Positions 32,566 to 41,371 of a stretch of 64,000 bases of DNA are shown piece by piece (the first letter of the stretch is position 1; every line of letters begins with the position of its first letter). This DNA is from Variovorax sp. J22P240 (GTDB lineage: Bacteria > Pseudomonadota > Gammaproteobacteria > Burkholderiales > Burkholderiaceae_C). The translations under genes were made by a program, and so were the position numbers. Below the pieces are notes generated by a model. That model worked only from the letters and a program-made list of their open reading frames with translations, was not told the origin of the DNA and did no database searches. Location of the stretch: NCBI RefSeq assembly GCF_030316855.1, contig NZ_JASZYR010000020.1, positions 1 to 64,000 of the forward strand, read 5' to 3'.

Positions 32566-33942
32566 TCAGTGATTCTTGGGAATGGCGAGGTCGAGCCAAC
32601 GACGCATCGATACCTGATCAAGCGACAGCGCACCCTTGATCACTTGGTCGACGTCAAGCGCGGCACCGCCCCATGAGAAGCAGTCTCGGACCTTGGTCTC
32701 AAGCTCCTGCGAGGTGAGCGGAGCGCGGGCCGATCCACGGAGAACATCGACGCGCTTCTCGAGCCGCTGGCCGCCGCGCAAGGCAATCTCGATCTCTGAC
32801 CAGCGAGGGAACGTCGGTCCGTCGTGCTTGTCGTCAGTCGTGACGCGAGAGAAGAACGCCTGCGCGTCGGGACGGCGCACGGCCTCGTCCGTGAAACTCG
32901 ACAATGTCACTGATCCGTCCAGCAGAGCCGCTGTCACGGCGTACTGCATGCTGAACTTGGCTTCCAGACCAGTCTGTGGGCGCAGGTGAATCAGCGGCGT
33001 CAAGGCACCTGCACTCGCACGGATATGTACCGACTCCACATCCGCCAGCGTCACCTGGTGGCTGGCCCGGAGGTCGAGCACGCCGTCGAGCGTCAGATGG
33101 GTCGCGTAGCAAAGCGGATATTTCTTGACCTCAATTCCGCTGGTGACGATCTCAAGCGGGTGTTGCCCCAGCGCTTGGAGCTGGGGAAGCAGCTCTTCAT
33201 TGTGGGCGTAGAGTTCCATGTACCCGAACGGCCCATCCAGAGCGGCTTCGGCTGCGTCGAACCCCTCGGCGGCCAAGAGAGCTGCACGCAGGCCGGCCGC
33301 GTTGCTATGTGCAGCCTGGAATGACTTTGCGTGGGTACCAAAGTTCGCGCGGCAGCCGGAGGCCTGAGCGACCGCCAGGCCGACGGCATGAGTAGTCCGT
33401 TGCGCATCGAGCCCGAGCAACCTTGCGCACGCGACCGCTGCACCGATTACCCCGATGCTCGAGGTCGAGTGCCACCCTTGGGCGTAGTGCTTGACCGCGA
33501 TGGCTCTCGCCAGCTTGCAGATCACCTCGAATCCAGCGACGTAGGCAGCGATGAACTCTGTACCGTCGGCGTCCATGGCCTCAGCGAGCCCGATGAGCGC
33601 AGGAATCATCGCAACGCTCGGGTGACCCCGCAGCGGCGACGTGACATCGTCGTAGTCGAGGACGTGCCCTGCGACCGCATTTGTCAGGGCGGCCATTTCT
33701 ACTGGCAGCACCTCACCAGAGCCCCAGTCCCGCGCAGCGCGGCCAGGCGCGGCGAGCGCACCGGAACGCGCATAGCGCAGAGCAAGCGTGTAGGCATCCT
33801 CGGTCCTGCCAGCAACGGCTACCGAGTAGGTATCCAGCAGAACCCGGCCAACAGCTTCCACGATCTGCTGGGGCGGGCTCCCCAGCCGAAACGTGGATAC
33901 GAACTCCCCTATGAGTCGGGCAGCGCTCACCGGAGTGGTCAT
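32566..33942 (-). CDS. MmgE/PrpD family protein
   Basis: A 458-residue protein of the MmgE/PrpD family, which includes 2-methylcitrate dehydratase, iminodisuccinate epimerase and itaconate-type decarboxylases. Hallmarks are GHVLDYDDVTSPLRGHPSVAMIPAL, HYAQGWHSTSSIGVIGAAVACARLLGLD, FGTHAKSFQAAHSNAAGLRAALLA, KKYPLCYATHLTLDGVLDLR and EAKFSMQYAVTAALLDG. It likely dehydrates, isomerizes or decarboxylates a hydroxy- or unsaturated polycarboxylate. Its start overlaps the preceding CoA-transferase stop by 4 bp, so both are co-translated. Its substrate is not predictable from sequence. Confidence 0.93.
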   Translation of the reverse strand: MTTPVSAARLIGEFVSTFRLGSPPQQIVEAVGRVLLDTYSVAVAGRTEDAYTLALRYARSGALAAPGRAARDWGSGEVLPVEMAALTNAVAGHVLDYDDVTSPLRGHPSVAMIPALIGLAEAMDADGTEFIAAYVAGFEVICKLARAIAVKHYAQGWHSTSSIGVIGAAVACARLLGLDAQRTTHAVGLAVAQASGCRANFGTHAKSFQAAHSNAAGLRAALLAAEGFDAAEAALDGPFGYMELYAHNEELLPQLQALGQHPLEIVTSGIEVKKYPLCYATHLTLDGVLDLRASHQVTLADVESVHIRASAGALTPLIHLRPQTGLEAKFSMQYAVTAALLDGSVTLSSFTDEAVRRPDAQAFFSRVTTDDKHDGPTFPRWSEIEIALRGGQRLEKRVDVLRGSARAPLTSQELETKVRDCFSWGGAALDVDQVIKGALSLDQVSMRRWLDLAIPKNH

Positions 33943-35156
33943 TGCAGAGCTCCCTGCGATCTCAGCGCCTCGATCTCGTTGGGCTTCAACCCAAGCATCG
34001 ACTTGAGTACCTCGTCAGTGTGTTCACCGAGAAGAGGCGCGGGACGATTGGGATACCCCGGCGTCCGCGACATCCGGAACGGCAACGCGTTGTAGACGGT
34101 ACGGCCCATCTCTGGATGCTCGAGGTAGACCCAGTGGCCGCGCGCCTGCAGCTGCGGGTCCCGCAGGACATCTGCGGCGTCGTGGACCGGCGCGGCAGCA
34201 ACGCCACTGTGCTGCAGCTGCATTGCCAAGGGTTCAGCGTCATGGCCCGCCGTGATAGTGGAAAGCAGCGCGTCGAGCGCTTCTCGGTGCTCCCACCGGC
34301 CGACAGATGTGCGGAACCTGGCGTCCTGCCCCAGGGCGGGATGCTCCAGCACTTTGGTCAACGCCGACCAAGCCGCTTCCGTAGGCGCGGAAATCGCAAT
34401 CCAGCGATCCTCGCCACGTGTCGGGTACACGCCATGTGGAGCAGCCGTGATGTGCTGATTGCCGACGCGGCCGGCAACGACGCCGTTGGCCGTGTAGTTG
34501 AGGACTGCCGGTCCCAAGAGGGCGATGGTGGGCTCGATCTGAGCGACGTCGATGAACTGTCCCACGCCAGTTCGGCGACGGTGACGCAAGGCAGCGAGGA
34601 TGGCAAAGGCCGAATGCGCCGGATTGGGCACGTGGTCCGGGAAGTTGGTGCCCGTACCCGCCGGATCAAGTTCCGGGCGGCCGCACAGATGATGCAGGCC
34701 GGTGACTGCGCCCATGGTCAAACCGTACCCCAGGTACTTGGACTCCGGCCCGGTTTGACCATGCATGGACATCGAGATGTAGACGAGGTCCTTCTTGAAC
34801 TCGCGAACCGCTTCATACCCGAGGCCAAACTTCTCCATCGTGCCGGGGGTGAAATTGTTGGCAACGACGTCGCTCTTGGCGATGATTTCGCGTGCGAGCT
34901 TCCGTCCTTCCTCGGACTTCAAGTTGAGCGTGACACTGCGCTTGCTGGAGTTGCGATCAGCGAAGTACCCGCTTCGATTGAGGCCTCGGATGCCGCCTTG
35001 GAATGGCTTGGCATCTCGCAGGGTGTCGATGCGCTCGGTGCTCTCGATCTTGATGACGTCTGCACCGAAGTCCGCAAGGATCTTCGTTGTGTACGACCCG
35101 GCACCAATCCAGGTGAAATCAGCAACCGTAATGCCGGCTAGTGGAAACTTGCTCAC
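33939..35156 (-). CDS. CaiB/BaiF class III CoA-transferase
   Basis: A 405-residue family III CoA-transferase. It begins FPLAGITVADFTWIGAGSYTTKILADFGADVIKIES and has TLNLKSEEGRKLAREIIAKSDVVANNFTPGTMEKFGLGYE, SMSMHGQTGPESKYLGYGLTMGAVTGLHHLCGRPELDP and a C-terminal LGLKPNEIEALRSQGAL. These enzymes move CoA between carboxylic acids through an aspartyl-CoA adduct. The gene overlaps both neighbours by 4 bp (ATGA). With its sister gene upstream it probably activates the substrate acid, perhaps as a heteromeric enzyme. Confidence 0.93.
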   Translation of the reverse strand: MSKFPLAGITVADFTWIGAGSYTTKILADFGADVIKIESTERIDTLRDAKPFQGGIRGLNRSGYFADRNSSKRSVTLNLKSEEGRKLAREIIAKSDVVANNFTPGTMEKFGLGYEAVREFKKDLVYISMSMHGQTGPESKYLGYGLTMGAVTGLHHLCGRPELDPAGTGTNFPDHVPNPAHSAFAILAALRHRRRTGVGQFIDVAQIEPTIALLGPAVLNYTANGVVAGRVGNQHITAAPHGVYPTRGEDRWIAISAPTEAAWSALTKVLEHPALGQDARFRTSVGRWEHREALDALLSTITAGHDAEPLAMQLQHSGVAAAPVHDAADVLRDPQLQARGHWVYLEHPEMGRTVYNALPFRMSRTPGYPNRPAPLLGEHTDEVLKSMLGLKPNEIEALRSQGALQ

Positions 35157-36439
35157 GCGATCACTCCCTCACGCAAAAGAACTGCCTGCTGCTCGTTCGA
35201 CAGGCCAAGCTCCGCCAGAACTTCATGGGTGTGTTCGCCCAGTTGAGGCGCGGGACGCCCGAGCGTCCACGGAGACTGGCTCAGTCGATACGGAGCTCCG
35301 GGGACGAAGAATGAGCGCCCGGAATGCGGGTGAACCGTCTCCTCAAAGAACTGCCGATGCGTCAGCTGCCGGTTCTGCAGCAGGTCGGCAGTCGTGCTGA
35401 CTGGGCAGATCGGAATGCGGCGCCGTTGCCCCTCTTCATAGAGCTCAGCCTTGGTGCGCGTTGCTGCATAGGGAAGGAAGATGCCAGCGAAGAGCTGCTT
35501 GGCTTCCGCTGTTTGGAGGAACGCATGATCGAACCAACGGTCGTTCAAGAGCTCCTCGGCGCCGGCCGCCCCGGTTTCCACGAGCCAGTTGGCGGTTGTC
35601 TTCCAGAACTTGTTGGATGCAACGCCGCCGGCCATCAGGTAGATCATCCCGTCACCGCAGGGGAAGACACCGGTCCCCGCCTGGCGCTGCTCGCCGCCGT
35701 TACGCTTTCGGATAGAGCCCTCGAGCTCCACGAACTGCACTGCGTTCTCGAGCGCCATAGCGACGCTTTCCTGGATGGAGACGTCGATATGCTGGCCGGT
35801 CCTCGGCTCCGACTGTCCCTCGACTTCCCATAGGGCCATCATTGACGCAACTGCGGCGAATTGAGCAGCAGACAAGATGGCCTGATTTCCGTAGGGCGCG
35901 GTGGGAGCCATTTCGGGATAGCCACCGAGCGACAGCAGTCCGCCGAACGCCAATGTGACAAGGTCTCCACCTTCGAACTGCGCGTAGGGCCCCTCCTGAC
36001 CAAAGGGAGTGATGCTGGTGACCAAGAGCGATGGATTGGTCTGCGACAACGATTTTGCGTCGAGGCCTCGCTCTGTCATCAGCCCTGGACGCTCGCTTTC
36101 GATCACCAGGTCAGCCCCGCCTGCAAGCTTCAGCAGAACGTCCTGACCCGCACCGGAATCCAGATCCAGTGCGATGCCGCGCTTTCCTTGGTTGAAGTAG
36201 GCGAAAGACAGGCTCGTTTCCGGATGGGCGCTCCCATCGATGAACGGGGCCTCTCTGCGCTGGCTGGAGCCAGCAAGCGGCTCTACGAGCAGAACATCTG
36301 CGCCAAGTTGCGCGAACAGCTTGCCACAATACTGTTCGGCGCCACCGGACAAATCGAGGACTCGAATTCCCGCCAAGGGACCGAGTTGGGGTTGCATTAC
36401 GTCTAACGTCATCTTGGCGTCGATCGTAGGTTCGGGCAC
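35153..36439 (-). CDS. CaiB/BaiF class III CoA-transferase, first gene of operon
   Basis: A 428-residue family III CoA-transferase. After a short leader it reads GPLAGIRVLDLSGGAEQYCGKLFAQLGADVLLVEPLAG, then LDLDSGAGQDVLLKLAGGADLVIESERPG and SITPFGQEGPYAQFEGGDLVTLAFGGLLSLGGYPE. It differs enough from its neighbour to suggest distinct subunits or steps. The gene heads the minus-strand operon, and its start faces the divergent Bug receptor gene across a 178-bp region holding a long inverted repeat. An alternative ATG nine codons in (MTLDVMQPQ) or 14 codons in is possible. Confidence 0.92.
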   Translation of the reverse strand: MPEPTIDAKMTLDVMQPQLGPLAGIRVLDLSGGAEQYCGKLFAQLGADVLLVEPLAGSSQRREAPFIDGSAHPETSLSFAYFNQGKRGIALDLDSGAGQDVLLKLAGGADLVIESERPGLMTERGLDAKSLSQTNPSLLVTSITPFGQEGPYAQFEGGDLVTLAFGGLLSLGGYPEMAPTAPYGNQAILSAAQFAAVASMMALWEVEGQSEPRTGQHIDVSIQESVAMALENAVQFVELEGSIRKRNGGEQRQAGTGVFPCGDGMIYLMAGGVASNKFWKTTANWLVETGAAGAEELLNDRWFDHAFLQTAEAKQLFAGIFLPYAATRTKAELYEEGQRRRIPICPVSTTADLLQNRQLTHRQFFEETVHPHSGRSFFVPGAPYRLSQSPWTLGRPAPQLGEHTHEVLAELGLSNEQQAVLLREGVIA

Positions 36440-36470
36440 TGCTCAAAACAATCTGTCCGCGGGTCAATAG

Positions 36471-36542
36471 CGTCCATATAGTGAGAATGCACAGGACGAC
36501 CTTCGATCGGCTGGCCTCCCTTCGAATCTCGCTATATGGACG
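36471..36542. promoter_or_regulatory. Divergent promoter with paired 16-bp inverted sites
   Basis: CGTCCATATAGTGAGA (36471-36486) and TCTCGCTATATGGACG (36527-36542) are inverted copies that match at 15 of 16 positions, with centres 56 bp apart. They lie between the divergent CaiB operon and the Bug receptor gene. The pattern GTCCATATAG resembles IclR-type operators, and an IclR gene sits in the same locus. Two sites five turns apart would permit looping or cooperative binding. Confidence 0.6.
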
Positions 36543-36617
36543 TATTCATGTCTCGACCCAGTTCCCAGCGCGCGCCGGCTACCAGAAACTTGAGTCAATC
36601 ATTTCCAGGAGCCTCAA

Positions 36618-37598
36618 GTGACCTTCAATCCGCGCCGTAGGCAGTGCATGCACATGGCCGTCGCTTCTTTTTGCCTTGCCGTCGCCTCTGCGTCGAACGC
36701 TCAAGACTTTCCAACCAAGCCCATTCGACTGATCGCGCCCTTCGCTGCAGGCGCAAGTACCGACCTGCTCGCCAGAACAGTCGCGCAATCGATGTCCAAG
36801 GACTTGGGGCAACCTGTCATCGTCGAGAACAAACCCGGCGCGGGTGGCATTCTTGCTGCCGAGCAAGTCGCCCGCGCCGCACCCGATGGGTACACGTTCC
36901 TGCTGACCTCTGCAGGTATCGTGACAATGAACCAGCACATCTATCCGAGGCTGCCGTACGACCCGATCAAGGACTTCACGCCGTTGACCATTGCAGTCCG
37001 CATGCCAATCGTTACGGTGGTGCATCCGTCGCTGCGAGTGCGAAATGTTCAGGACCTTCTCGCGTACGCGAAGGCGAATCCCGGCAAGCTGAATTACGGC
37101 TCCGCTGGAACCGGCACCTCCCAGCACTTGGCCGGAGAACTGTTCAAGTCGATGGCGAATGTGAGCATGCTGCATATCCCGTACAAGGGAGGTGCCCCTG
37201 CGATGAATGACCTACTGGCTGGGCAGGTGCAACTCATGTTCGTTCAGGTGCCTTCGGCGCTGCCGCAGATCAAGGCCGGAAAGATTCGAGCGATTGCCGT
37301 GGGTAGCGACAAGCGAGATCCAAATCTGCCTGATGTGCCGACCGTGAGCGAGAGCGGCGTGAATGGCTACAACTCCGATACCTGGTATGGTTTTGTGGCC
37401 CCATCGGGAGTTGCCGAGCCGATCATTCAAAAGCTACACGCTTCAATCGTGAAGGCATTGAAGGAGAACGCATCGCGCTTGCAGGAGCAGGGCTACATCG
37501 TTGATGGAGGCTCCGCCAAACAAATGGGCGACACGATCAAGGCCGAATCAAAGAAGTGGGAGACCGTGATCAAGGCAGCGGACATCAAGCCGGAGTAG
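36618..37598 (+). CDS. Bug-type tripartite tricarboxylate transporter receptor
   Basis: A 326-residue periplasmic binding protein of the Bug/TctC family. After the signal peptide (ending SASNA) the mature protein starts QDFPTKPIRLIAPFAAGASTDLLART. It also has GQPVIVENKPGAGGILAAEQVARAAPDGYTFLL, NYGSAGTGTSQHLAGELFK and HIPYKGGAPAMNDLLAGQVQLMF. Such receptors bind carboxylates. No TctA/TctB membrane genes are nearby, so it would use a distant permease or act as a sensor. The GTG start at 36618 follows CAGGAG. It is transcribed away from the CaiB operon. Confidence 0.95.
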   Translation: MTFNPRRRQCMHMAVASFCLAVASASNAQDFPTKPIRLIAPFAAGASTDLLARTVAQSMSKDLGQPVIVENKPGAGGILAAEQVARAAPDGYTFLLTSAGIVTMNQHIYPRLPYDPIKDFTPLTIAVRMPIVTVVHPSLRVRNVQDLLAYAKANPGKLNYGSAGTGTSQHLAGELFKSMANVSMLHIPYKGGAPAMNDLLAGQVQLMFVQVPSALPQIKAGKIRAIAVGSDKRDPNLPDVPTVSESGVNGYNSDTWYGFVAPSGVAEPIIQKLHASIVKALKENASRLQEQGYIVDGGSAKQMGDTIKAESKKWETVIKAADIKPE

Positions 37599-37616
37599 TG
37601 CCGAAGGCGACTTTGA

Positions 37617-38840
37617 ATGCACTACAAGCACACGTTCCGCGCTACGAGCCACGCCCTGCGAATCTACAGCGGCCAGGGCGCACTGGCGAATTTGCCGTCT
37701 GAGCTTGCGCGCTCGCAGGCACGGCGAGCTGTGATCGTTTGCGGTCGCACTATCCGAGAAAAGTCTTCGTTGGTAAACGACGTTCTTGCAATGGCCGATG
37801 GCCGGGTCGCTGGCGTTTTTGCCGAGATCTCCGCAGGGGCGCCTCGAAGTGAGGTCGAGGCTGCTGCTGCCTATGCGCAGCGACTTGAAGCTGATGCCTT
37901 GATTGCGATAGGCGCAGGGAGTGTGACGAAGGCCGCGAGGGTAGTTGCGATTCGCCTAGGAGAGGCTGGAGCACTTGAAGACCTGGCCACTCAGTACGTT
38001 GACGGGAGGGCGGTCGGTACCAAGCTCCGGGCTCCTAAGGTGCCGATCTACAACGTGCTCACCGCGGCCACAAGCAGCCAGAACCGCTCGGGGGCGTCGA
38101 TTCGCGATGTCGACGCGGACCGGCAGTTGGAGTTCTTCGACCCGAAGACTCGACCGCAAGCTGTCTTTTGGGACGCGCAGGCCCTTCTGACTGCGCCGCC
38201 TAGCCTTGTGCGCTCTTCCGCTGGGATGGAGTATTGGTGGGCATCGATGGGTCTTGCCGGCTCGTCCGCCGCCAATCCGCTCGTCCTCGCCAGCCGAAGG
38301 CAGTGCTGGGAGATTGCACGCAATGCTGCCAGCCGCATCGATGACCCCACCGATTGGACAGTGCGGGCCGAACTGTGTGCCGCTGCAATGCTTCGCACCC
38401 GAGACGAAGATGACGGAGGTGCCCCGCTAGGTGCGGCCGCCGGCAGCGTGATTCGCATGCACGCCATCAGTCGGGCGACCTACATGCTCGCACAGGGCCT
38501 ATTCAACAGAGGTCTAGGACCAAGCCAGTCCGAAGTGACGCTGGCGGTCACCGGAGCAGCCATTCGCGCATTTGGCGACCTCTGTCCAGAAGCAGTTTCG
38601 GACCTTGGTCGACTGCTGGGCGCGAAGGACGAGTCATTGGATCACGTCGCCGATGCAGTCGAGGTGGCCCTCAGCATGTATGGGCCCAGTAGACGTCTCA
38701 CCGGGCTTCAACTAACCCAGCGTGCCACTGACGCGGTACTGCAGGAGGCGCTACGAACGTTCAACTGCAATGCCGATGGCTGGATGGACGACAAAACCGA
38801 ACGTCTAGCACGGATGCTGAACTCTGTGACCTCAAATTAA
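37617..38840 (+). CDS. Iron-ADH-fold protein (maleylacetate reductase-like) with lost metal site
   Basis: A 407-residue protein with the iron-containing alcohol dehydrogenase fold, of the maleylacetate reductase type: ALRIYSGQGALANLPSEL, ALIAIGAGSVTKAARVVAI (98-105 replaces the usual GGGSxxD), PIYNVLTAATSSQNRSGAS. The metal ligands are poorly kept: the Asp-x3-His pair of GMDxxxH appears as GMEYWWA (Glu205, Ala209), and the PHG histidine as GPSQ (303-304). Only His282 is in place. It may bind a nucleotide or a substrate without iron, or act on a different principle. It starts 18 bp after the Bug gene. Confidence 0.82.
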   Translation: MHYKHTFRATSHALRIYSGQGALANLPSELARSQARRAVIVCGRTIREKSSLVNDVLAMADGRVAGVFAEISAGAPRSEVEAAAAYAQRLEADALIAIGAGSVTKAARVVAIRLGEAGALEDLATQYVDGRAVGTKLRAPKVPIYNVLTAATSSQNRSGASIRDVDADRQLEFFDPKTRPQAVFWDAQALLTAPPSLVRSSAGMEYWWASMGLAGSSAANPLVLASRRQCWEIARNAASRIDDPTDWTVRAELCAAAMLRTRDEDDGGAPLGAAAGSVIRMHAISRATYMLAQGLFNRGLGPSQSEVTLAVTGAAIRAFGDLCPEAVSDLGRLLGAKDESLDHVADAVEVALSMYGPSRRLTGLQLTQRATDAVLQEALRTFNCNADGWMDDKTERLARMLNSVTSN

Positions 38841-38859
38841 CCGTAAGCAACTGAAGTCA

Positions 38860-39840
38860 ATGAACCGAAAGCAATTCACCAGAGTGCTAGCTACGCTGGC
38901 AATGTCCGCGGTAGCCATGAGCTCGGTCAGCGCACAAGATTTTCCGACTCGCCCGATCAGGATGATCGTTCCGTTCAATCCTGGCGCATCAGTTGACACC
39001 ATTGCTCGCTACATGGCTCAGTTGATGGCAAAACGCTTGAATCAGCCGATCGTTGTGGAAAACAAGCCAGGCGCAAACGCAGCGATTGCGGCACAAGCAG
39101 TCGCCAATGCTCCGGCCGACGGGTACACGCTCTTCTTTGCGTCGGACTCGGCACTTGTATTGAACGGCCTGCTTTACAAGAAGCTGGGTTACAACGCGGA
39201 TCGGGACTTCGCCGCGGTGGCCTTGGCTGCAAACGTTCCGTTGGTCCTGCTCGTGAACGCCTCGCTACCGGTCAACAACCTTCAGGAGTTCATAGCCTAT
39301 GGGAAGGCGCACCCAGGGAAGCTGAACTACAGTTCCACAGGCACGGGAGGAGCATTTCATCTCGCAGGCGAGATGTTCGCACAGGGTACGGGCATCGACA
39401 TGACACACGTCCCCTATACGGGGGGCGCTCCGGCAATCCAAGCGTTGCTCGGAGGTCAAGTGCAGGTAATGTTTGGAATCGTGGGCTCCTCGTTGCCCTA
39501 CGTGAAATCAGGAAAGCTCAAAGCCCTCGCTCTTGTCACCAAGGAGCCTGTGAATGTTCTTCCCAACGTTCCGACGCTGAAAGATGCCGGCTACCCGGGC
39601 CTGGAGGCGATGGTGAGGTATGGCATGGTGGCCCGCAAATCCACTCCGCCTGAAGTTCTGGCAGTCTTGAATGATGCGGCCAACTATGCACTTTCTGATC
39701 CTGGCTACAAGGAACGCTTCCTCGGCGAGGGCTACCTCGTTCCCGCACCTCACAAGCCGTCTCAGTTCGACCAGATCCTGGCTGAGGACAAGGGCCGGTG
39801 GTCTGCGGTGATCAAGGCCAAGAACATCACATTGGAGTAA
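38860..39840 (+). CDS. Bug-type tripartite tricarboxylate transporter receptor
   Basis: A second 326-residue Bug receptor in the same transcript. It has the signal peptide MNRKQFTRVLATLAMSAVAMSSVSA, then QDFPTRPIRMIVPFNPGASVDTIARYMAQLMAKRLNQPIVVENKPGANAAIAAQAVANAPADGYTLFF. The family core (NYSSTGTGGAFHLAGEMF; HVPYTGGAPAIQALLGGQVQVMF) is intact. It is a distinct copy of the one at 36618, so the two may take different ligands, such as the substrate and a product. The start lies 19 bp after the ADH-fold gene. Confidence 0.95.
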   Translation: MNRKQFTRVLATLAMSAVAMSSVSAQDFPTRPIRMIVPFNPGASVDTIARYMAQLMAKRLNQPIVVENKPGANAAIAAQAVANAPADGYTLFFASDSALVLNGLLYKKLGYNADRDFAAVALAANVPLVLLVNASLPVNNLQEFIAYGKAHPGKLNYSSTGTGGAFHLAGEMFAQGTGIDMTHVPYTGGAPAIQALLGGQVQVMFGIVGSSLPYVKSGKLKALALVTKEPVNVLPNVPTLKDAGYPGLEAMVRYGMVARKSTPPEVLAVLNDAANYALSDPGYKERFLGEGYLVPAPHKPSQFDQILAEDKGRWSAVIKAKNITLE

Positions 39841-39844
39841 CTCA

Positions 39845-40432
39845 ATGGCTGCTCAAGGCTATACCAGGGTGCCCATTCACCTGCGAGACGTGTCCTACCG
39901 AACCTTCCTTCGCAAGGATGAGCTGTGGGACATTGAGGGCTCACTCTTGGACACGAAGGGGTACGACCAGATGGCCACCGAACGTGGCCCCCTTGCCGCG
40001 GGCGATCCCATTCACAAGATGAAGATCCGCTTGACCATCGATGATGATTTTGTCATTCGAGAGGTATCCGCCGAGATGGAGGCAACCCCTTTTGGAGAGT
40101 GTCAACAGGCCAAGGCTCCACTTGAGAAGCTGATTGGGCGCTCGATCAAGTCGGGTTGGCGCAAGGTGATTGCGGAGACGATGGGAGGCGAGGCCGGCTG
40201 TACTCATTTGCGAGAGCTGCTCTTCGGGATGGGAACTGCTGCCTTCCAGACGGTTGGCCGATACCGGATGCATCAGCGTCGGCTCGCGGGCATTCCTGAG
40301 AAGGTGATGGCAACACCAAAGGCCCCGCTTGGCGAGTGCCTGGGATGGGCATTCGACGGTGAGCCGGTTCGGCGCTACAGACCGGAGTTCTTTGGCTGGC
40401 GCCCTCCGGAGACGCCTACCTCGGGGCGCTGA
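39845..40432 (+). CDS. DUF2889 domain protein
   Basis: A 195-residue DUF2889 protein. It begins GYTRVPIHLRDVSYRTFLRKDELWDIEGSLLDTKGYDQ and continues HKMKIRLTIDDDFVIREVSAEMEATPFGECQQAKAPLEKLIGRSIKSGWRKVI, the family's conserved body, and GEAGCTHLRELLFGMGTAAFQTV. The family is uncharacterised but repeatedly sits with acyl-CoA catabolic genes. The start ATG follows the Bug stop by 4 bp. Its 3' end overlaps the convergent IclR gene by 58 bp. The role may be in handling a CoA-bound or polar intermediate, unproven. Confidence 0.88.
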   Translation: MAAQGYTRVPIHLRDVSYRTFLRKDELWDIEGSLLDTKGYDQMATERGPLAAGDPIHKMKIRLTIDDDFVIREVSAEMEATPFGECQQAKAPLEKLIGRSIKSGWRKVIAETMGGEAGCTHLRELLFGMGTAAFQTVGRYRMHQRRLAGIPEKVMATPKAPLGECLGWAFDGEPVRRYRPEFFGWRPPETPTSGR

Positions 40433-41250
40433 GTCTTTGCAAGAGGCGCCTGCTCTCTTTCAATCAGCGCAGCCTGGATAGCATCGACTGCTCTACGCAG
40501 CACCTCAGCAACTTCTTCTGCGCGTGCCTCCGGCATCCGACTTGACACAGTTGACACACTGACCGCCGCGATGGGAGACCCGCCTGGATCACGAATAGCT
40601 ACGGCGACCGTTCGCACGTCGGGCAACTCGATCACCTTGCTGTAGACGTAACCGAGCATGCGTGCTCGCGCAACGTTCCTGCGAAGCGAGGTCTCGGAGT
40701 ACCGCGGAAACCGCTTCAGGGTGCGTTCAAGATTGCTGCGGCAGACTCTGTCGAATTCGACGTTGTCCATCGCGCTGAGGATCGCGCACGAGCCTCCTCC
40801 CACGGTCAGTGGTCTACGCTTGCCGACGTCGAGAACGTACGCCTTGATTGGTGCGTTGCCTTCGGCCCTATCAATGCATACGCCATCCAGACCAGAGCGC
40901 TCTGTGAGGAAGACAGTATCGCCGGTGAGCTGAGCGATGCGCTCCAACTGCGGATGGCAAATGTCTCGCAATGCGAGCTGTGGAGACGCCGCCAAACCCA
41001 TTTCGTACATCGCGGGACCCAGAAAATAGCGACGATTCTGGCCGTCTTGCCGCAGCAGCCGTTCCGCGACCAGCGCCTGCAGTAGACGATGGGCCGTCGG
41101 TCTCTCGAGCTGGGCGGTGCGATAGAGGTCCGCAAGGCGCAGGCCCGAGCGCTGCGAGGCAGCAACCAGGCGCATCAGTAGTGCAACTCGCTGTACCACC
41201 TGGCTGCCCCCTCCTCCGCGTGCCGCGGACCCGCTCTCTTCTTGTCTCAT
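40375..41250 (-). CDS. IclR family transcriptional regulator
   Basis: A 291-residue IclR regulator. The N-terminal winged helix (VQRVALLMRLVAASQRSGLRLADLYRTAQLERPTAHRLLQALVAERLLRQ, about 18-68) is followed by the effector domain (YFLGPAMYEMGLAAS; CHPQLERIAQLTGDTVFLTERSGLDGVCIDRAEG; VGGGSCAILSAMDNVEFD). It probably responds to an acid of this pathway. It is divergent from the acyl-CoA dehydrogenase gene and convergent with DUF2889 (58-bp overlap). Sites of its type lie at 36471-36542 and 41333-41350. Confidence 0.95.
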   Translation of the reverse strand: MRQEESGSAARGGGGSQVVQRVALLMRLVAASQRSGLRLADLYRTAQLERPTAHRLLQALVAERLLRQDGQNRRYFLGPAMYEMGLAASPQLALRDICHPQLERIAQLTGDTVFLTERSGLDGVCIDRAEGNAPIKAYVLDVGKRRPLTVGGGSCAILSAMDNVEFDRVCRSNLERTLKRFPRYSETSLRRNVARARMLGYVYSKVIELPDVRTVAVAIRDPGGSPIAAVSVSTVSSRMPEARAEEVAEVLRRAVDAIQAALIEREQAPLAKTQRPEVGVSGGRQPKNSGL

Positions 41251-41332
41251 CTGATGGACTCCTTTTGCCTGTCTCTGGCGCCAAGTCTAGCGTCATTGTT
41301 CCTATGATTGTCCATGTCGGACGCGAGCAGTC

Positions 41333-41350
41333 TGTCCACTTTATGGAACA
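41333..41350. promoter_or_regulatory. Candidate IclR operator in iclR/acyl-CoA dehydrogenase divergent region
   Basis: TGTCCA-CTTTA-TGGAACA is an imperfect palindrome with one bulge, 21 bp before the acyl-CoA dehydrogenase start. It shares GTCCA-N5-TG with the inverted sites at 36471-36542. A shorter palindrome GTCC-ATGTC-GGAC precedes it. Confidence 0.4.
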
Positions 41351-41371
41351 TGGTAGAGAAGGAAAGCGCAG

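Noticed and set aside
33942-35141. 399-codon plus-strand frame opposite a CoA-transferase gene
   Set aside because: An exact antisense shadow of a well-recognised CaiB/BaiF gene.
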